Position numbers and translations under genes: made by a program. Below the pieces are notes generated by a model. That model made no database searches. It worked only from the letters and a program-made list of their open reading frames with translations, and was not told where the DNA came from. A stretch of DNA of 64,000 nt from Sweltsa coloradensis. Taxonomy: Eukaryota > Arthropoda > Insecta > Plecoptera > Chloroperlidae. The DNA lies in assembly GCA_024449915.1 (NCBI GenBank), contig JAMZAV010004503.1, forward strand, positions 1 to 64,000, written 5' to 3'. Below are positions 29,746-39,290 of this stretch, piece by piece (the stretch's first letter is position 1; each line of letters opens with the position of its first letter).

Positions 29746-29746
29746 C

Positions 29747-29845
29747 TCGATTTGTTTGGTCGGGACGACGTCCACCTGGAATGTGGGAGATCCGTGGTTC
29801 GATTCCCGGTTGGGGCGGACTTTTTAATTTCTGAATTGTAGTAAA
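29747..29845 (+). mobile_element. tRNA-derived SINE, unit 2
   Basis: Copy of 26797-26900 carried by the segmental duplication: GTCCACCTGGAATGTGGGAG, GTGGTTCGATTCCCGG, TTAATTTCTGAATTGTAG. Confidence 0.6.
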
Positions 29846-29919
29846 TAAAAACAAATATATATATATAATATATATGAATATTAGGTTTTTAAGCATAAGC
29901 CCGCTTTAAGGACATAGTT

Positions 29920-30017
29920 ATTGATTCATAGCAGTTGTCGAAAAAGTTTGCCCCGACTGAGGTTCTGGGATCGAACCCCAGTCGGGGCAAACTTTTTCGA
30001 CAACTGCTATGAATCAA
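29920..30017. repeat. tRNA-derived palindrome, unit 2
   Basis: Copy of 26974-27071 with single-base differences (GACTGAGGTT in the left arm, full AAAAAG in the right arm). Confidence 0.8.
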
Positions 30018-30280
30018 TATATATATATATATATACAACATGTAATTGTATATATGTATATGTTATACATGCAGAATGTACACGAAATAAGTAACGACTG
30101 AAGGTCACTTGTTTAGTAGTAAATTGAGTTTTCATTAGAGGCTGGGATACTTTTAACTGTCGGGCCTGAATTATCTGGCTTTACCACTTCTAACTTTGGA
30201 TGAATAATATTTGATCTATTATTAAATTGATGCCAATTATGCCTTTAAAAAATAATACAGTCAGGGAATAGAAATATGTA

Positions 30281-31063
30281 TTTGTATGAGCGAAGCGAAG
30301 ATTCCATTTCACTACCCTGGAGAAAAAAATCCGGAATGTTTTGCTTTTTTTCTGTTTGTATTATTGTGTGTTTGTTTACATGTTAACACAATTCCGGCTA
30401 AACCGATATTCCAATTACGATGAAATTTTATAGAGGCCTTCGAAATCTCTGAACTTTGAACTGCCACGTTTTTGATCGTAATCAAAAATGATTTCTCATT
30501 AAAAATCGCCATTTTACAATTTAAAAAAAAAAATCTTCGGCTTATAACAACTACATTTTTTCTTCGATTGTTATGATTTTTTCACAGAACCTTAATTTGA
30601 TGAATTTATATATTCGTGTAAAATTTGAGTGCAATCAAAAAAAGTTTTATTATGAAAATCTCAATTTTACGATTTTTCGATTTTTAAAACATTTCTTCGA
30701 CTTGTAACATCTACATGCATTATCCGATTGTAATGATTTTTTCACAGAACCTTAATTTTATGAATTCATATATTGGGGTGAAATTTGAACGCAATCGAAA
30801 TATATTTTCTTGTGAAAATCGCAATTTTACAATGTTTTCATAAAAAAAAATCTTCGACTTATAACACCTACTTGCTTTATCCGATTGTAATGATTTTTTT
30901 ACAGAACCTTAATTAATTTTATGAATTAATATATTGGTGTGAAATTTGAGCGCAATCGAAAAATAGTTTCTCATGAAAATCCCAATGTTACGCTTTTTTC
31001 GTTTAAAAAAATTACGCTCATCCAACAACGCGCCTGAAAAAGCGTTTGCGAAACTTCTTAGTT
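30281..31063 (+). mobile_element. Helentron/HINE-like element, family A, unit 2
   Basis: Copy of 27331-28113 inside the duplicated segment, same ends and the same three internal repeats. Confidence 0.75.
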
Positions 31064-31346
31064 TAGATATAAAATTTTTAATTTAACTACAGTATCGAAG
31101 GTCATAGCTTCTTCTAAATGCTGAGTGAAATCTGTCATGCATTGATTTAACTTGAAGAAGAATTTATATGTTTCTCATTTACAAGAAAAAAGAAACTAGA
31201 TTGTTTCAGAGCACAAAAACAACTATGTTCACATGTAAACATGTTACAAATAAAATGACTCAGCAAATGCCTAAAACTTTAACTGTTGGTTCATAGCTAA
31301 TTTTTTTTACTTCTAGTTTATGTACTGTATTAGAAAGGTTTAGTAT

Positions 31347-32101
31347 TTGGATGAGCGAAGCGAAGACTTCAATTTCTCTGACCCCCAAAAAATTTAGCTC
31401 GGGTGTTTTTTTTTTGTTTTTTTTTGTTTGTTTTTTGTCTGTTTTTAACTCTCTACCAGGCAAACGGCATATCCGATCTTGATGAAAATTTGACAGGACC
31501 TTCGAAATCTCTGAACTTAGAGGTGTATTGTTTTTGGGTACAATCGAAGAAATATTTCTCATGAATATCGTACTTTTACGATTTTTTTCGATTTTTAGTG
31601 CGATATTTTCGTGACATTTGGGCCAATTCTGACCAAACGGGTGGGGCTACAACGTTCATATTATACATGGACATTAAGGTTATGGTGATGTAGTACCTTT
31701 TGAAAGAAAAATTTGAAAAAGTAAGCCAGAATCCTTAGAAATAAAGCTTTTAATATAAGTTTTTTGATTTATTGTGCGATATCTTCGTGCCATTTGGGCC
31801 AATTCTGACCAAACGGGTGGGGCTACAACGTTCATATTATACATGGACATTAAGGTGATGGTGATGTAGTACCTTTTGTAAGAAAAAGTTGAAAAAACTA
31901 GCCAGAATCCATAGAAATAAAGCTTTTAATATAAGTTTTTTACGGTAAATAATACCAATTGACAGGTTAACTTGACAACAATCACCTACAATGCCTAGGC
32001 AGCAAAACAAAGCACTTGCAAAAGTAAAGATATCCCACGCAAACTAAAAATTTTAAAAAGCTCATCCATCAACGCGGCGGGACTTAAGCGTTTTCCTAGT
32101 A
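31347..32101 (+). mobile_element. Helentron/HINE-like element, family B, full length
   Basis: Starts TTGGATGAGCGAAGCGAAGA. Has CCAGGCAAACGGCATATCCG, two direct copies of a block with CCAATTCTGACCAAACGGGT, and ends AGCTCATCCATCAACGCGGC, GGGACTTAAGCGTTTTCCTAGT. The end holds an AACGC and GCGTT stem with a 12-base loop, then TTCCTAGT. A minus-strand open frame at 31260-31562 is not credible as a gene. Confidence 0.8.
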
Positions 32102-32734
32102 GTATTATAAATATTTATCATCTTAGAAATTATATAAGCGTATGTGATCAATCGAGTCAATTTTATTTCTAGTAACCAACCCCTGCTTAACATGTGTATA
32201 CACGTGCTTCGTCTTTAGCTCTCCAGATGTGAGTTTATAGACATTTCACTGAAGTACTTACTTTCTTTGCAGGTGCTGCTGTAGACTGATGTCTAGAGAG
32301 GTCATAACAATGTTGAGGTTGAAGATGATTACTGGAGCTAAAGCATTTTGACAACTAGGGCTTAACAAAGCGGCCTTGTGACAACGGTTCCAACCTGTGA
32401 AACACACGCTACAGCTAGACTCACAGTACACAGATTGCTTCAGGCCATTATAAATTAGAGTGAACTGCAGTGAATTTGTTCATCTAATTTTTGAAAATGT
32501 TTATTCGATAATGCAAATTAAGAAATTAAATATATCTCTTTCAACGTGGTATTCTTGTTACCTCCCTGGCTTTAGGACGTGGAGATCTGGAGACCATAAT
32601 CTAGCAAAGAAGTCATTAAGATCTGATAAGAAGTGTTTTTTTCTTTCAGATTCACACAACAACAAAACATATTTCTTGTGCTTTTGCTTTACTTTACTGG
32701 ATACATCGCGTGTATTTATTCCGCCAATGATTTG
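32102..32734. other. Non-coding, no feature recognised
   Basis: Includes a possible acceptor (CTTTCTTTGCAG at 32272) followed by about 50 bases open in one frame, but nothing recognisable. The 93-codon frame at 32460-32741 has no known domain. Confidence 0.25.
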
Positions 32735-33035
32735 CTCATGATATGCATATACATATTATGCAAAAACAGTCCAATATTTTGCTAATGTTTTGAAAATACA
32801 TATTACGCATATACAGTCAAATGATTTGCTAATAGCATGTTTATTCATATTACGCAAATACAGTCCAATGATTTGCTAATAATATGCATATACATATTTT
32901 GCATACGCAGTCTAATGATTTGCAAATGATGCATACACATTTTACGCAAATACAGTCTAATGATTTGATAATGACATGCATAAATATATATAACGCAAAT
33001 ACAGTCCAATAATTTGATTATGACATGCATATCTA
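32735..33035. repeat. Minisatellite of about 58-bp units
   Basis: About five imperfect units built on ACATATTACGCAAATACAGT then CCAATGATTTGCTAATGAC and ATGCATA. The same array resumes at 33795-33930 after an insertion and recurs, reduced, at 58765-58865. Unit lengths vary, and there is no unique spacer between units. Confidence 0.75.
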
Positions 33036-33469
33036 GGTGCCCGTTAGGACGCCGCAGCCAAGCCGCGGTGCGCTACACACTCAGGCACCTTATACAGCAA
33101 GCAGAGTTGGGGTGATTGAGAGGTGTCACCCAGCCGTCATGAAACGGAATGAGAGCTTGAAAATTATCAAAATCGAGGGGATTTAGGTGCCCGACAACAC
33201 ATGCCAAATTTGGTTGGGGTACGAGCATTCCTTCTTGGTGAAAAAATGACTTGAAACATGCTCAAAATCACTTTAAGGATGTTAGTTACTACTGGCTACT
33301 ATACTGTCTAATTCGTCAGTTTCAATTGCTCAGCGATTCTGACCAAACGGGTGGGGCTACAACGTTCATATTATACATGGACACTAAGGTAACAGTGATA
33401 TAGTTCCTTTTGATAGAAAAAGTAAAAAAAAAATGCTGGAAGGCTTCCAAATAAAGGTTTTAAAATAAG
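33036..33469. other. Insertions within the minisatellite
   Basis: 33040-33300 is GC-richer sequence (GACGCCGCAGCCAAGCCGCG, a TTAGGTGCCCG motif twice) of unknown origin. 33325-33465 is a fragment of HINE-like family B (ATTCTGACCAAACGGGTGGG, GGACACTAAGGTAACAGTGA). Confidence 0.4.
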
Positions 33470-33716
33470 CTACCCTTCCACATTTGCGCATTCTTAATTC
33501 ATAAACGTACAGTGTCCTGTAGCAACATCCTTGAAAAGCTTGGCAAAATAGAATTTGCATGACCATTACATTAAAATTAATTAGAAAAAAAGAATTCGGA
33601 TGAACTATTACGTTTAAATTTATAGTTGAAAATTCTATTTTGCCAAGCTTTTCAATGATGTTGTTACGGGACACTGTACGTTTATGAATTAAGAATGCGC
33701 AAATGTGGAAGGGTAG
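33470..33716. mobile_element. MITE with about 90-bp inverted arms and TA flanks
   Basis: Arms CCCTTCCACATTTGCGCATT, CTTAATTCATAAACGTACAG, then CTTGGCAAAATAGAATTT, with the inverted set on the right. TA lies immediately outside each CCCTTCC end, as expected for mariner-type TA target duplication. It is non-coding; the minus-strand frame at 33384-33674 is a by-product. Confidence 0.75.
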
Positions 33717-34276
33717 ATGAGCTTGGCCCTTTTTTTAGATCTCATTTCTTTTGAGTGTGTAAGGTTTGGCTGTATTTTTACAAGTTTTTGTTATGTTTAC
33801 ATATTACTCAAATACAGTCTAATAATTAGCTATAATGACATGCATTTACATATTACGCAAACACAGTCCAATGATTTGCTAATGACATGCACATACATAT
33901 TACGCAAAAACAGTTTACTACTTTTTACTTTTACGACCATGAGTAATTCAATAATTGCTGTAAATAAAAATTAACGCAATTTGTTTTATTTATTCCTTTC
34001 CCTGTTTCCTCTCATAACGCAATTATTGTATTTATTAAATAACTCATACATTGATTGTTGCTTGACTTACCTAATAGTACAATCTCAAACTATTTTCTTT
34101 TCTACTACCACAGGTTATAACATGTGCTTCTAAGGTTTAAAGTTTCTGGTGCTTCCTCTACTTAATTGTAAGGTTAGGTGTTGTTACATGTCTGCATGTT
34201 TCTCTACTATTCATATTGAAAAAATTGTGTTTAATTTTGTTTGTCTTTTAGTTGAATAATATACTGTATAGAATAG
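33717..34276 (+). other. Duplicated intergenic segment, copy 1 (left part)
   Basis: From 33795 this aligns with 58765-59215: minisatellite end, TTTTTACTTTTACGACCATG, TTTCCCTGTTTCCTC, CTACCACAGGTTATAACATG, GTTTCTGGTGCTTCCTCTAC, TTTCTCTACYATTCATATTG. No gene is certain. Confidence 0.5.
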
Positions 34277-34409
34277 ATGTTAAGCCCCAGTTGGTTTCTG
34301 AGTGTATCATCACTGTTCACAGCTGAGACAAGACCGTCACATCTAGACGAAGAGGACGACATTTGTTCCCGTGATACCGTGATATTTACCCGAGAAGGCT
34401 CTGCACCAG
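34277..34409 (+). CDS. Possible short coding exon (ATG to CAG|GTACG), unknown gene
   Basis: ATG at 34277 opens a frame reading MLSPSWFLSVSSLFTAETRP, then SHLDEEDDICSRDTVIFTR and EGSAP, up to CAG followed by a GTACGC donor at 34410. If unspliced it stops at TAG eight bases later. A paralogous segment at 59216-59339 keeps the same frame with synonymous changes (CTA to CTG, GAC to GAT) and a three-base insertion of one Asp codon, then a single-base loss. That pattern suggests past selection on coding, but no domain is recognised. It could be a 5' exon of another gene or a non-coding conserved block. Confidence 0.35.
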
Positions 34410-34606
34410 GTACGCTTGTATAGCATTTTACTGCTCTCGTGTGCGTTTTTGACTGAACCTCTCATATTGTTTTTGTTTTTGTCTGTTTCTTTGCTCTCTA
34501 CCGAAGAAACGGCATATGTGATCGCGATGTAATTTTAAGCGGACCTTCGACATCTCTGAACTTAGACCTGCAAATAATTAATTATTAATAATAATTACTT
34601 ATTAAT
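34410..34606 (+). other. Duplicated segment, continuation
   Basis: Aligns with 59340-59505 (GTACGCTTGTATARCATTT, TCTTTGCTCTCTACYG, GAAACGGCATATGTGATCG). The latter words resemble the start region of HINE-like family B, so an old element copy may be embedded. Confidence 0.4.
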
Positions 34607-35348
34607 ACTAGGCCGATTCGCGAACGCTTTTTTCAGTCGCGTTGATGAATGAGCTGTTTTTTGGAATGTTTCTGTCCAATGATTACGTTTTTTTGTGGAA
34701 TTTCATTACTTTTTCTATAGGTACTTGATATTACTTGTTCATTATACACATTTAAAAGGCTTACATTAAAACATTTATTTCTATGAATTTTGACCAATTT
34801 TTCAACTTTTTCTTTCAAGAGGCACTACATCACCATAATCTTTATGTCAATGTAAAATATGAACGTTGTAGCACCATCCGTTTGGTCAGAATCGGCCCAA
34901 ATATCATGAAAATATCGTATTAAAAACCGGGGAAAAATCGTAAAAGTACGATTTCTATAAGAAATATTTTTTCAAATGTCTCGTAAATCATAACATATAT
35001 AACTTCAGTGATTTAAACGTTCCCATAAAGTTTCATCAATATCGGAGTAGCCGTTTGCCAAATATCATGAAAATATCTCATTTAAAAATGAAAAAAATCG
35101 CAAAAGTACGAAAATCATAAGAAATATTTAATTGATTATACCCAAAAACTTGGCAGGTCTAAGTTCAGAGATTTCAAAGGTCCCCTTCAATTTTCATGAA
35201 GATCGCATATATGCCGTTTGCCCGGTAGAGAGCGAACAAACAGACAAAAAAACTTAACAAAAACAAAACACCCGAGCTAATTTTCTTGGGGTAACGTAAG
35301 TGAAAAAAAACACAAAGTCAAATTGTAGTCTTCGCTTCGCTCATCCAA
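34607..35348 (-). mobile_element. Helentron/HINE-like element, family B, diverged
   Basis: ACTAGGCCGATTCGCGAACG, TCAGTCGCGTTGATGAATGAGC on the left, CTTCGCTTCGCTCATCCAA on the right. Internal words CATCACCATAATCTTTATGT and CCGTTTGGTCAGAATCGGCC. It is more diverged than 15363 or 31347. The paralogous locus at 59505-59560 lacks it. Confidence 0.7.
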
Positions 35349-36045
35349 TTACTCAGGATCTTCGTTTTTCGAATATTTCGTTTTCAACTATATTCTTTCA
35401 TGATATTTATCTCTCAACCGGGCAAATGGCTACTCCGATGTTGATAAAACTTCATGGAAATGTTCAAAATGACTGAACTTCGATGTATCGATTTTGGATA
35501 CAAGAGAAGAATGAAGAAATATTTCCTATACGAATCGTGGTTTTAGTGCCTAGAGGTCGATGTGGCATTGCTGCCCCACACCTTTGCGCGGCTGGCACAA
35601 CGAGGCGCGTGTCGGTACTTGGACCAACCCAACATTTATCATGTTTTTAATAATCGTATTTAATTTAGAGTCTACCCGCTCAGTCACAGAACTGATTTTC
35701 AGTAAGAAACATTAAATATAAAGCAGACCAAACCAAACTGTTGGCGCCGACAACATCGACAAACGGACAATGACCAACTAGAGACTGGCATAATGATTCG
35801 AGTCGGAAACACCGAACAATCATGGTCGACACGATTCCACCCTCGGACGTAGTTTCTTTTATTATTGTATTGAATTTGTTGTCGATGGAGGAATAAAATT
35901 AATACATTTAATTTTGATCACTTGAGCATTGTGGGCAATATTAATGTCAAGTACCTGTGTCTTGAATGGAAGTGTAGTTTTTGTTTCTTTGTTGTCAATA
36001 ATAGATTAAGTTTGCCACCTTTGGTCAACTGTAGTTGGTTAAATA
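35349..36045. other. Duplicated segment, copy 1 (right part)
   Basis: Aligns with 59560-59925 (TTTATCTCTCAACCGGGCAA, GATGTTGATAAAACTT, CGACACGATT, GCGGACGTAGTTT-like). Extra sequence at 35470-35720 includes a GC-rich piece (GGCATTGCTGCCCCACACC) and GAGTCTACCCGCTCAGTCAC, shared with 7216. No gene. Confidence 0.45.
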
Positions 36046-36834
36046 ACTAGGAAAACGCTTAAGTTCCGCCGCGTTGTTGGATGAGCGTAATTGGTGCATT
36101 GAGTTGCCGAGTGTTTTGCGGATTTTCTGTTGTTCTGTGAAAAAAATCATAACTAAGTTGAAGATTTTTTAAAAATTCATTTAAATTATATTAAAAATAA
36201 ATTTTAATTTTTAATTTTTTTAATTAATCGTAATTTTAAAAAAGAAAAAAATCGTAAAAAATCGATTTTCATAAGAAATAATTAATCAATTGTAGGGGCC
36301 TACTCAAATTTCACACTTATATATTAATCCATAAAATTAAGGTTCTGTGAAAAATTATTACAATCAGATAAAGCATGTAGGTGTTATAAGTCAAAGAATT
36401 GATTTAAAAAAGAAAAAACCGTAACGTTTCAATTTTCATGAGAAATTATTTTTTCGATTGCGCTTAAATTTCACACGAATACCTAAATTCCTAAAATTAG
36501 GGTTCTGTGAAAAAATCATTAAAATCGGATAAAGCATGCAGGTGTTATAAGTCGATGAAATTTAAAAAAATCGAAAAAAATCGTAAAATTGCGATTTTCA
36601 TGAGAAATAATTTTTCGATTGCGCTTAAAAACGTGGCAGTTCTAAGTTCAGAGATTTAGAAGGCCTCCATAAAATTTCATCGCAATCGGAGTATCGGTTT
36701 AGCCGGAATCGTGTGGACAAAAAGACAAAAATACAAAAAAAAGAAAGAAAGAAAGAAAAAAAGAAAGAAAAAAAAAACATTCCTGAATTTTTTCTCCAGT
36801 GTAGTAGAATGGAATCTTCGCTACGCTCATCCAA
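36046..36834 (-). mobile_element. Helentron/HINE-like element, family A, full length
   Basis: Left ACTAGGAAAACGCTTAAGTT, CCGCCGCGTTGTTGGATGAGC; right CTTCGCTACGCTCATCCAA. Three internal repeats with GCATGYAGGTGTTATAAGTC. The paralogous site at 59918-59930 (GGTTCATAACGGTGAGGATT) is empty, which fixes the borders to a few bases. Confidence 0.8.
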
Positions 36835-37159
36835 CAAAGAGAATTAGGTTTAAAGAGGTAACGAGATTTGTTAGTTTATCTTTAGTTGGGTGTTCACTAT
36901 TTGGAGAGATGTATACATTGAAGTCTCCCAATAATACTAATTCTTGATTTGATTGTAATAATTTATAGAGTATTAGTTCACTTTTTTAGAGAGGTTTTAA
37001 CGTTGCCATTTGTGGAACTTTTAATTACAACGATTATGATATTAGATACCGCTAGTGTTTGTTTATTTTGTCTTTAAGTAATCTTGGGCCCATTGTATAA
37101 GAATTTTGTGGCGACTATCATGGTAAGTGCCACTGATTTATAAAGATGGAGAAATTGTG
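36835..37159. other. Duplicated segment, end of copy 1
   Basis: Aligns with 59930-60110 (ACTATTTGGAGAGATGT, TTGAAGTCTCCCAAKAATAC, TAATTCTTGATTTGATTGTA). No gene. Confidence 0.45.
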
Positions 37160-38104
37160 AATTTCACTTCAAATTGTGATAGCCTGTCTCTTGCAGGTCA
37201 TCCACAAGATGTAGTAGAAGCTCCCAGGACTGTATCCACGCCAGTCCTCCCAGTCGCCACTGTAAGACTGATACGGTGTGACAACCTCGTGTTGTCGTAC
37301 TTACCTCGATCATCACATACGTCACAAGCCCATGCCAGGAAGGAGACTGAACAAGGTGAACTTTATAATTGAGGTAGCCTGTCTCTTGCAGGTCATCCAC
37401 AAGATGTAGTAGAAGCTCCCAGGACTGTATCCACGCCAGTCCTCCCAGTCGCCACTGTAAGACTGATACGGTGTGACAACCTCGTGTTGTCGTACTTACC
37501 TCGATCATCACATACGTCACAAGCCCATGCCAGGAAGGAGAAATGAACAAGGTGAACTTTATAATTGAGGTAGCCTGTCTCTTGCAGGTCATCCACAAGA
37601 TGTAGTAGAAGCTCCCAGGACTGTATCCACGCCAGTCCTCCCAGTCGCCACTGTAAGACTGATACGGTGTGACAACCTCGTGTTGTCGTACTTACCTCGA
37701 TCATCACATACGTCACAAGCCCATGCCAGGAAGGAGACTGAACAAGGTGAACTTCATAATTGAGGTAGCCTGTCTCTTGCAGGTCATCCACAAGATGTAG
37801 TAGAAGCTCCCGGACTGTATCCACGCCAGTCCTCCCAGTCGCCACTGTAAGACTGATACGGTGTGACAACCTCGTGTTGTCGTACTTACCTCGATCATCA
37901 CATACGTCACAAGCCCATGCCAGGAAGGAGACTGAACAAGGTGAACTTTATAATTGAGGTAGCTTGTCTCTTGCAGGTCATCCACAAGATGTAGTAGAAG
38001 CTCCCAGGACTGTATCCACGCCAGTCCTCCCAGTCGCCACTGTAAGACTGATACGGTGTGACAACCTCGTGTTGTCGAACTTGCCTGAACAAGGTAAACT
38101 TCAT
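37160..38104. repeat. Five-copy tandem repeat of about 195 bp
   Basis: Starts of the units, taken at TTGCAGGTCATCCACAAG, fall at 37191, 37386, 37582, 37777 and 37971. Units are almost identical. The last is cut short after GTTGTCGAACTTGCC. The length is near a multiple of three, so minus-strand frames stay open through several units (37164-37869); I treat this as a by-product. Each minus-strand unit contains GAG followed by GTAAGTACG, a strong donor-like site, and each plus-strand unit CTCTTGCAGG, an acceptor-like site. It might derive from an amplified exon-intron edge. Confidence 0.9.
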
Positions 38105-39290
38105 TAGACGTTATTCAACTTCAGTCTTCAAATTGAGGTTTGTGGGCACTGGGTTTTGTAGGAACATTAACAGTACGTCTACCACAATATCAAGGATATA
38201 CTATTATACTCTTTAGGCTACCATAAAGGACAACACTTAAAAGTCACAATTGTCAATAAGTACAACCATTTATTTTAATTTTGAACATTATCGTTAAAAA
38301 TATGCTCTGTTTTTTAAACTCTTGGATCACAACATTAATTGAATATAAATGTAAGACTATACATACAGATTCCGTTTCTTAGGCTAAGTTGTAATTGATG
38401 TGCTGTTGATGTGATGCTTTAGGCGTCTTGTAGGCTGATCTTAATTTCGATGTTGTCTCTTGTTTAATTGTATCCGATTATAATTCCTCGAACATGACAA
38501 ATCTGTCTTGAATTACTTATTTAAATGAATCACAAATTCTTAATTCCTTAAAAAAAACTCTCTCAAATTTAAAAACTACACATTTCACAATAAATCTTGA
38601 ATTAATTTGTACTTTAATCTTGATGTATCTTCTTTGTTTTAAACGATCATGATGGCCTTCTCTTTCTTTAAATCACAAATAAATAATGATTTAATCAAGC
38701 ACTTTCAGAAGAGACCAACACCCTGACTCATTTGATAACCAAAGCACTTAAATAATTGTCAAGACCACAAAAGGATAGATCAATGACCTAGCACTCCATA
38801 GCGGCAGTTCACGGAAACTTATTGCTAACTGAACACTGGAACGGCTGCCATTGTGTGGGAACAGTCAGCTTTCAGCAAGGAGGTCTAAATAATGTAAGAG
38901 GCAACATGGCGTCATCAAAACCGTAGCCATCTTGAACGACAATGGTGTTCGGTGAGAGCCTCGAACCCAAAGCAAGGTCGTCGGTATTATTAATGCTCAT
39001 TGTCAAAGCTATGAACATTCCAAAACAAACAAAAACGGAGCACATCAACAAAAATTACATTTCACCTCTTTATTATTCATTCTCATATTAATAAAAGAGT
39101 TATTATCAATGCATTAAGTATAATATCAGCTTTTCAGGGCAGCCATTTTAACATGGCGGACGTCGATGGTAGTCGCCATATTGGTCAGCACCAAACAGTA
39201 AAGCAGTAAATACTGCGAAAAACTCTATGTTTTAGTAGCCGCCATGGTCAGCACCAACGAGAAGCAGCAAATACTGCGATCAGATTGGAT
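38105..39290. other. Non-coding, with clustered ATGGCGG/CCATNTT words
   Basis: No gene supported. 38870-39260 contains several YY1-like words: AACATGGCGTC, GTAGCCATCTTG, GCAGCCATTTT, AACATGGCGGACG, GTCGCCATATTGG and CCGCCATGG. A short direct duplication (GGTCAGCACCAA...AGCAGYAAATACTGCGA) lies at 39182-39280. Such clusters are common near start sites, but no downstream coding exon is seen. Confidence 0.3.

Larger units (their letters stand above)
28379..31399. repeat. Tandem segmental duplication, unit 2 (3.0 kb)
   Basis: Direct copy of 25426-28378. Length differences lie in the poly-G run (29092-29108), the (TA)n tracts, the hairpin centre (an extra GAGGTTACACC) and 31155-31320, where unit 1 lacks about 70 bp. 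Most other stretches look identical or nearly so, which suggests a recent event or, less likely, an assembly duplication. Confidence 0.85.

Noticed and set aside
32735..33035. Regular repeats resembling a CRISPR array
   Set aside because: Units are imperfect and contiguous without unique spacers, in a eukaryotic genome full of transposons. A minisatellite explains them.
37164..37869. Minus-strand frames of 144 and 158 codons with a repeated 65-residue unit
   Set aside because: Explained by a 195-bp tandem repeat, whose length is a multiple of three. There is no start context or recognisable domain, and related frames overlap in other phases.
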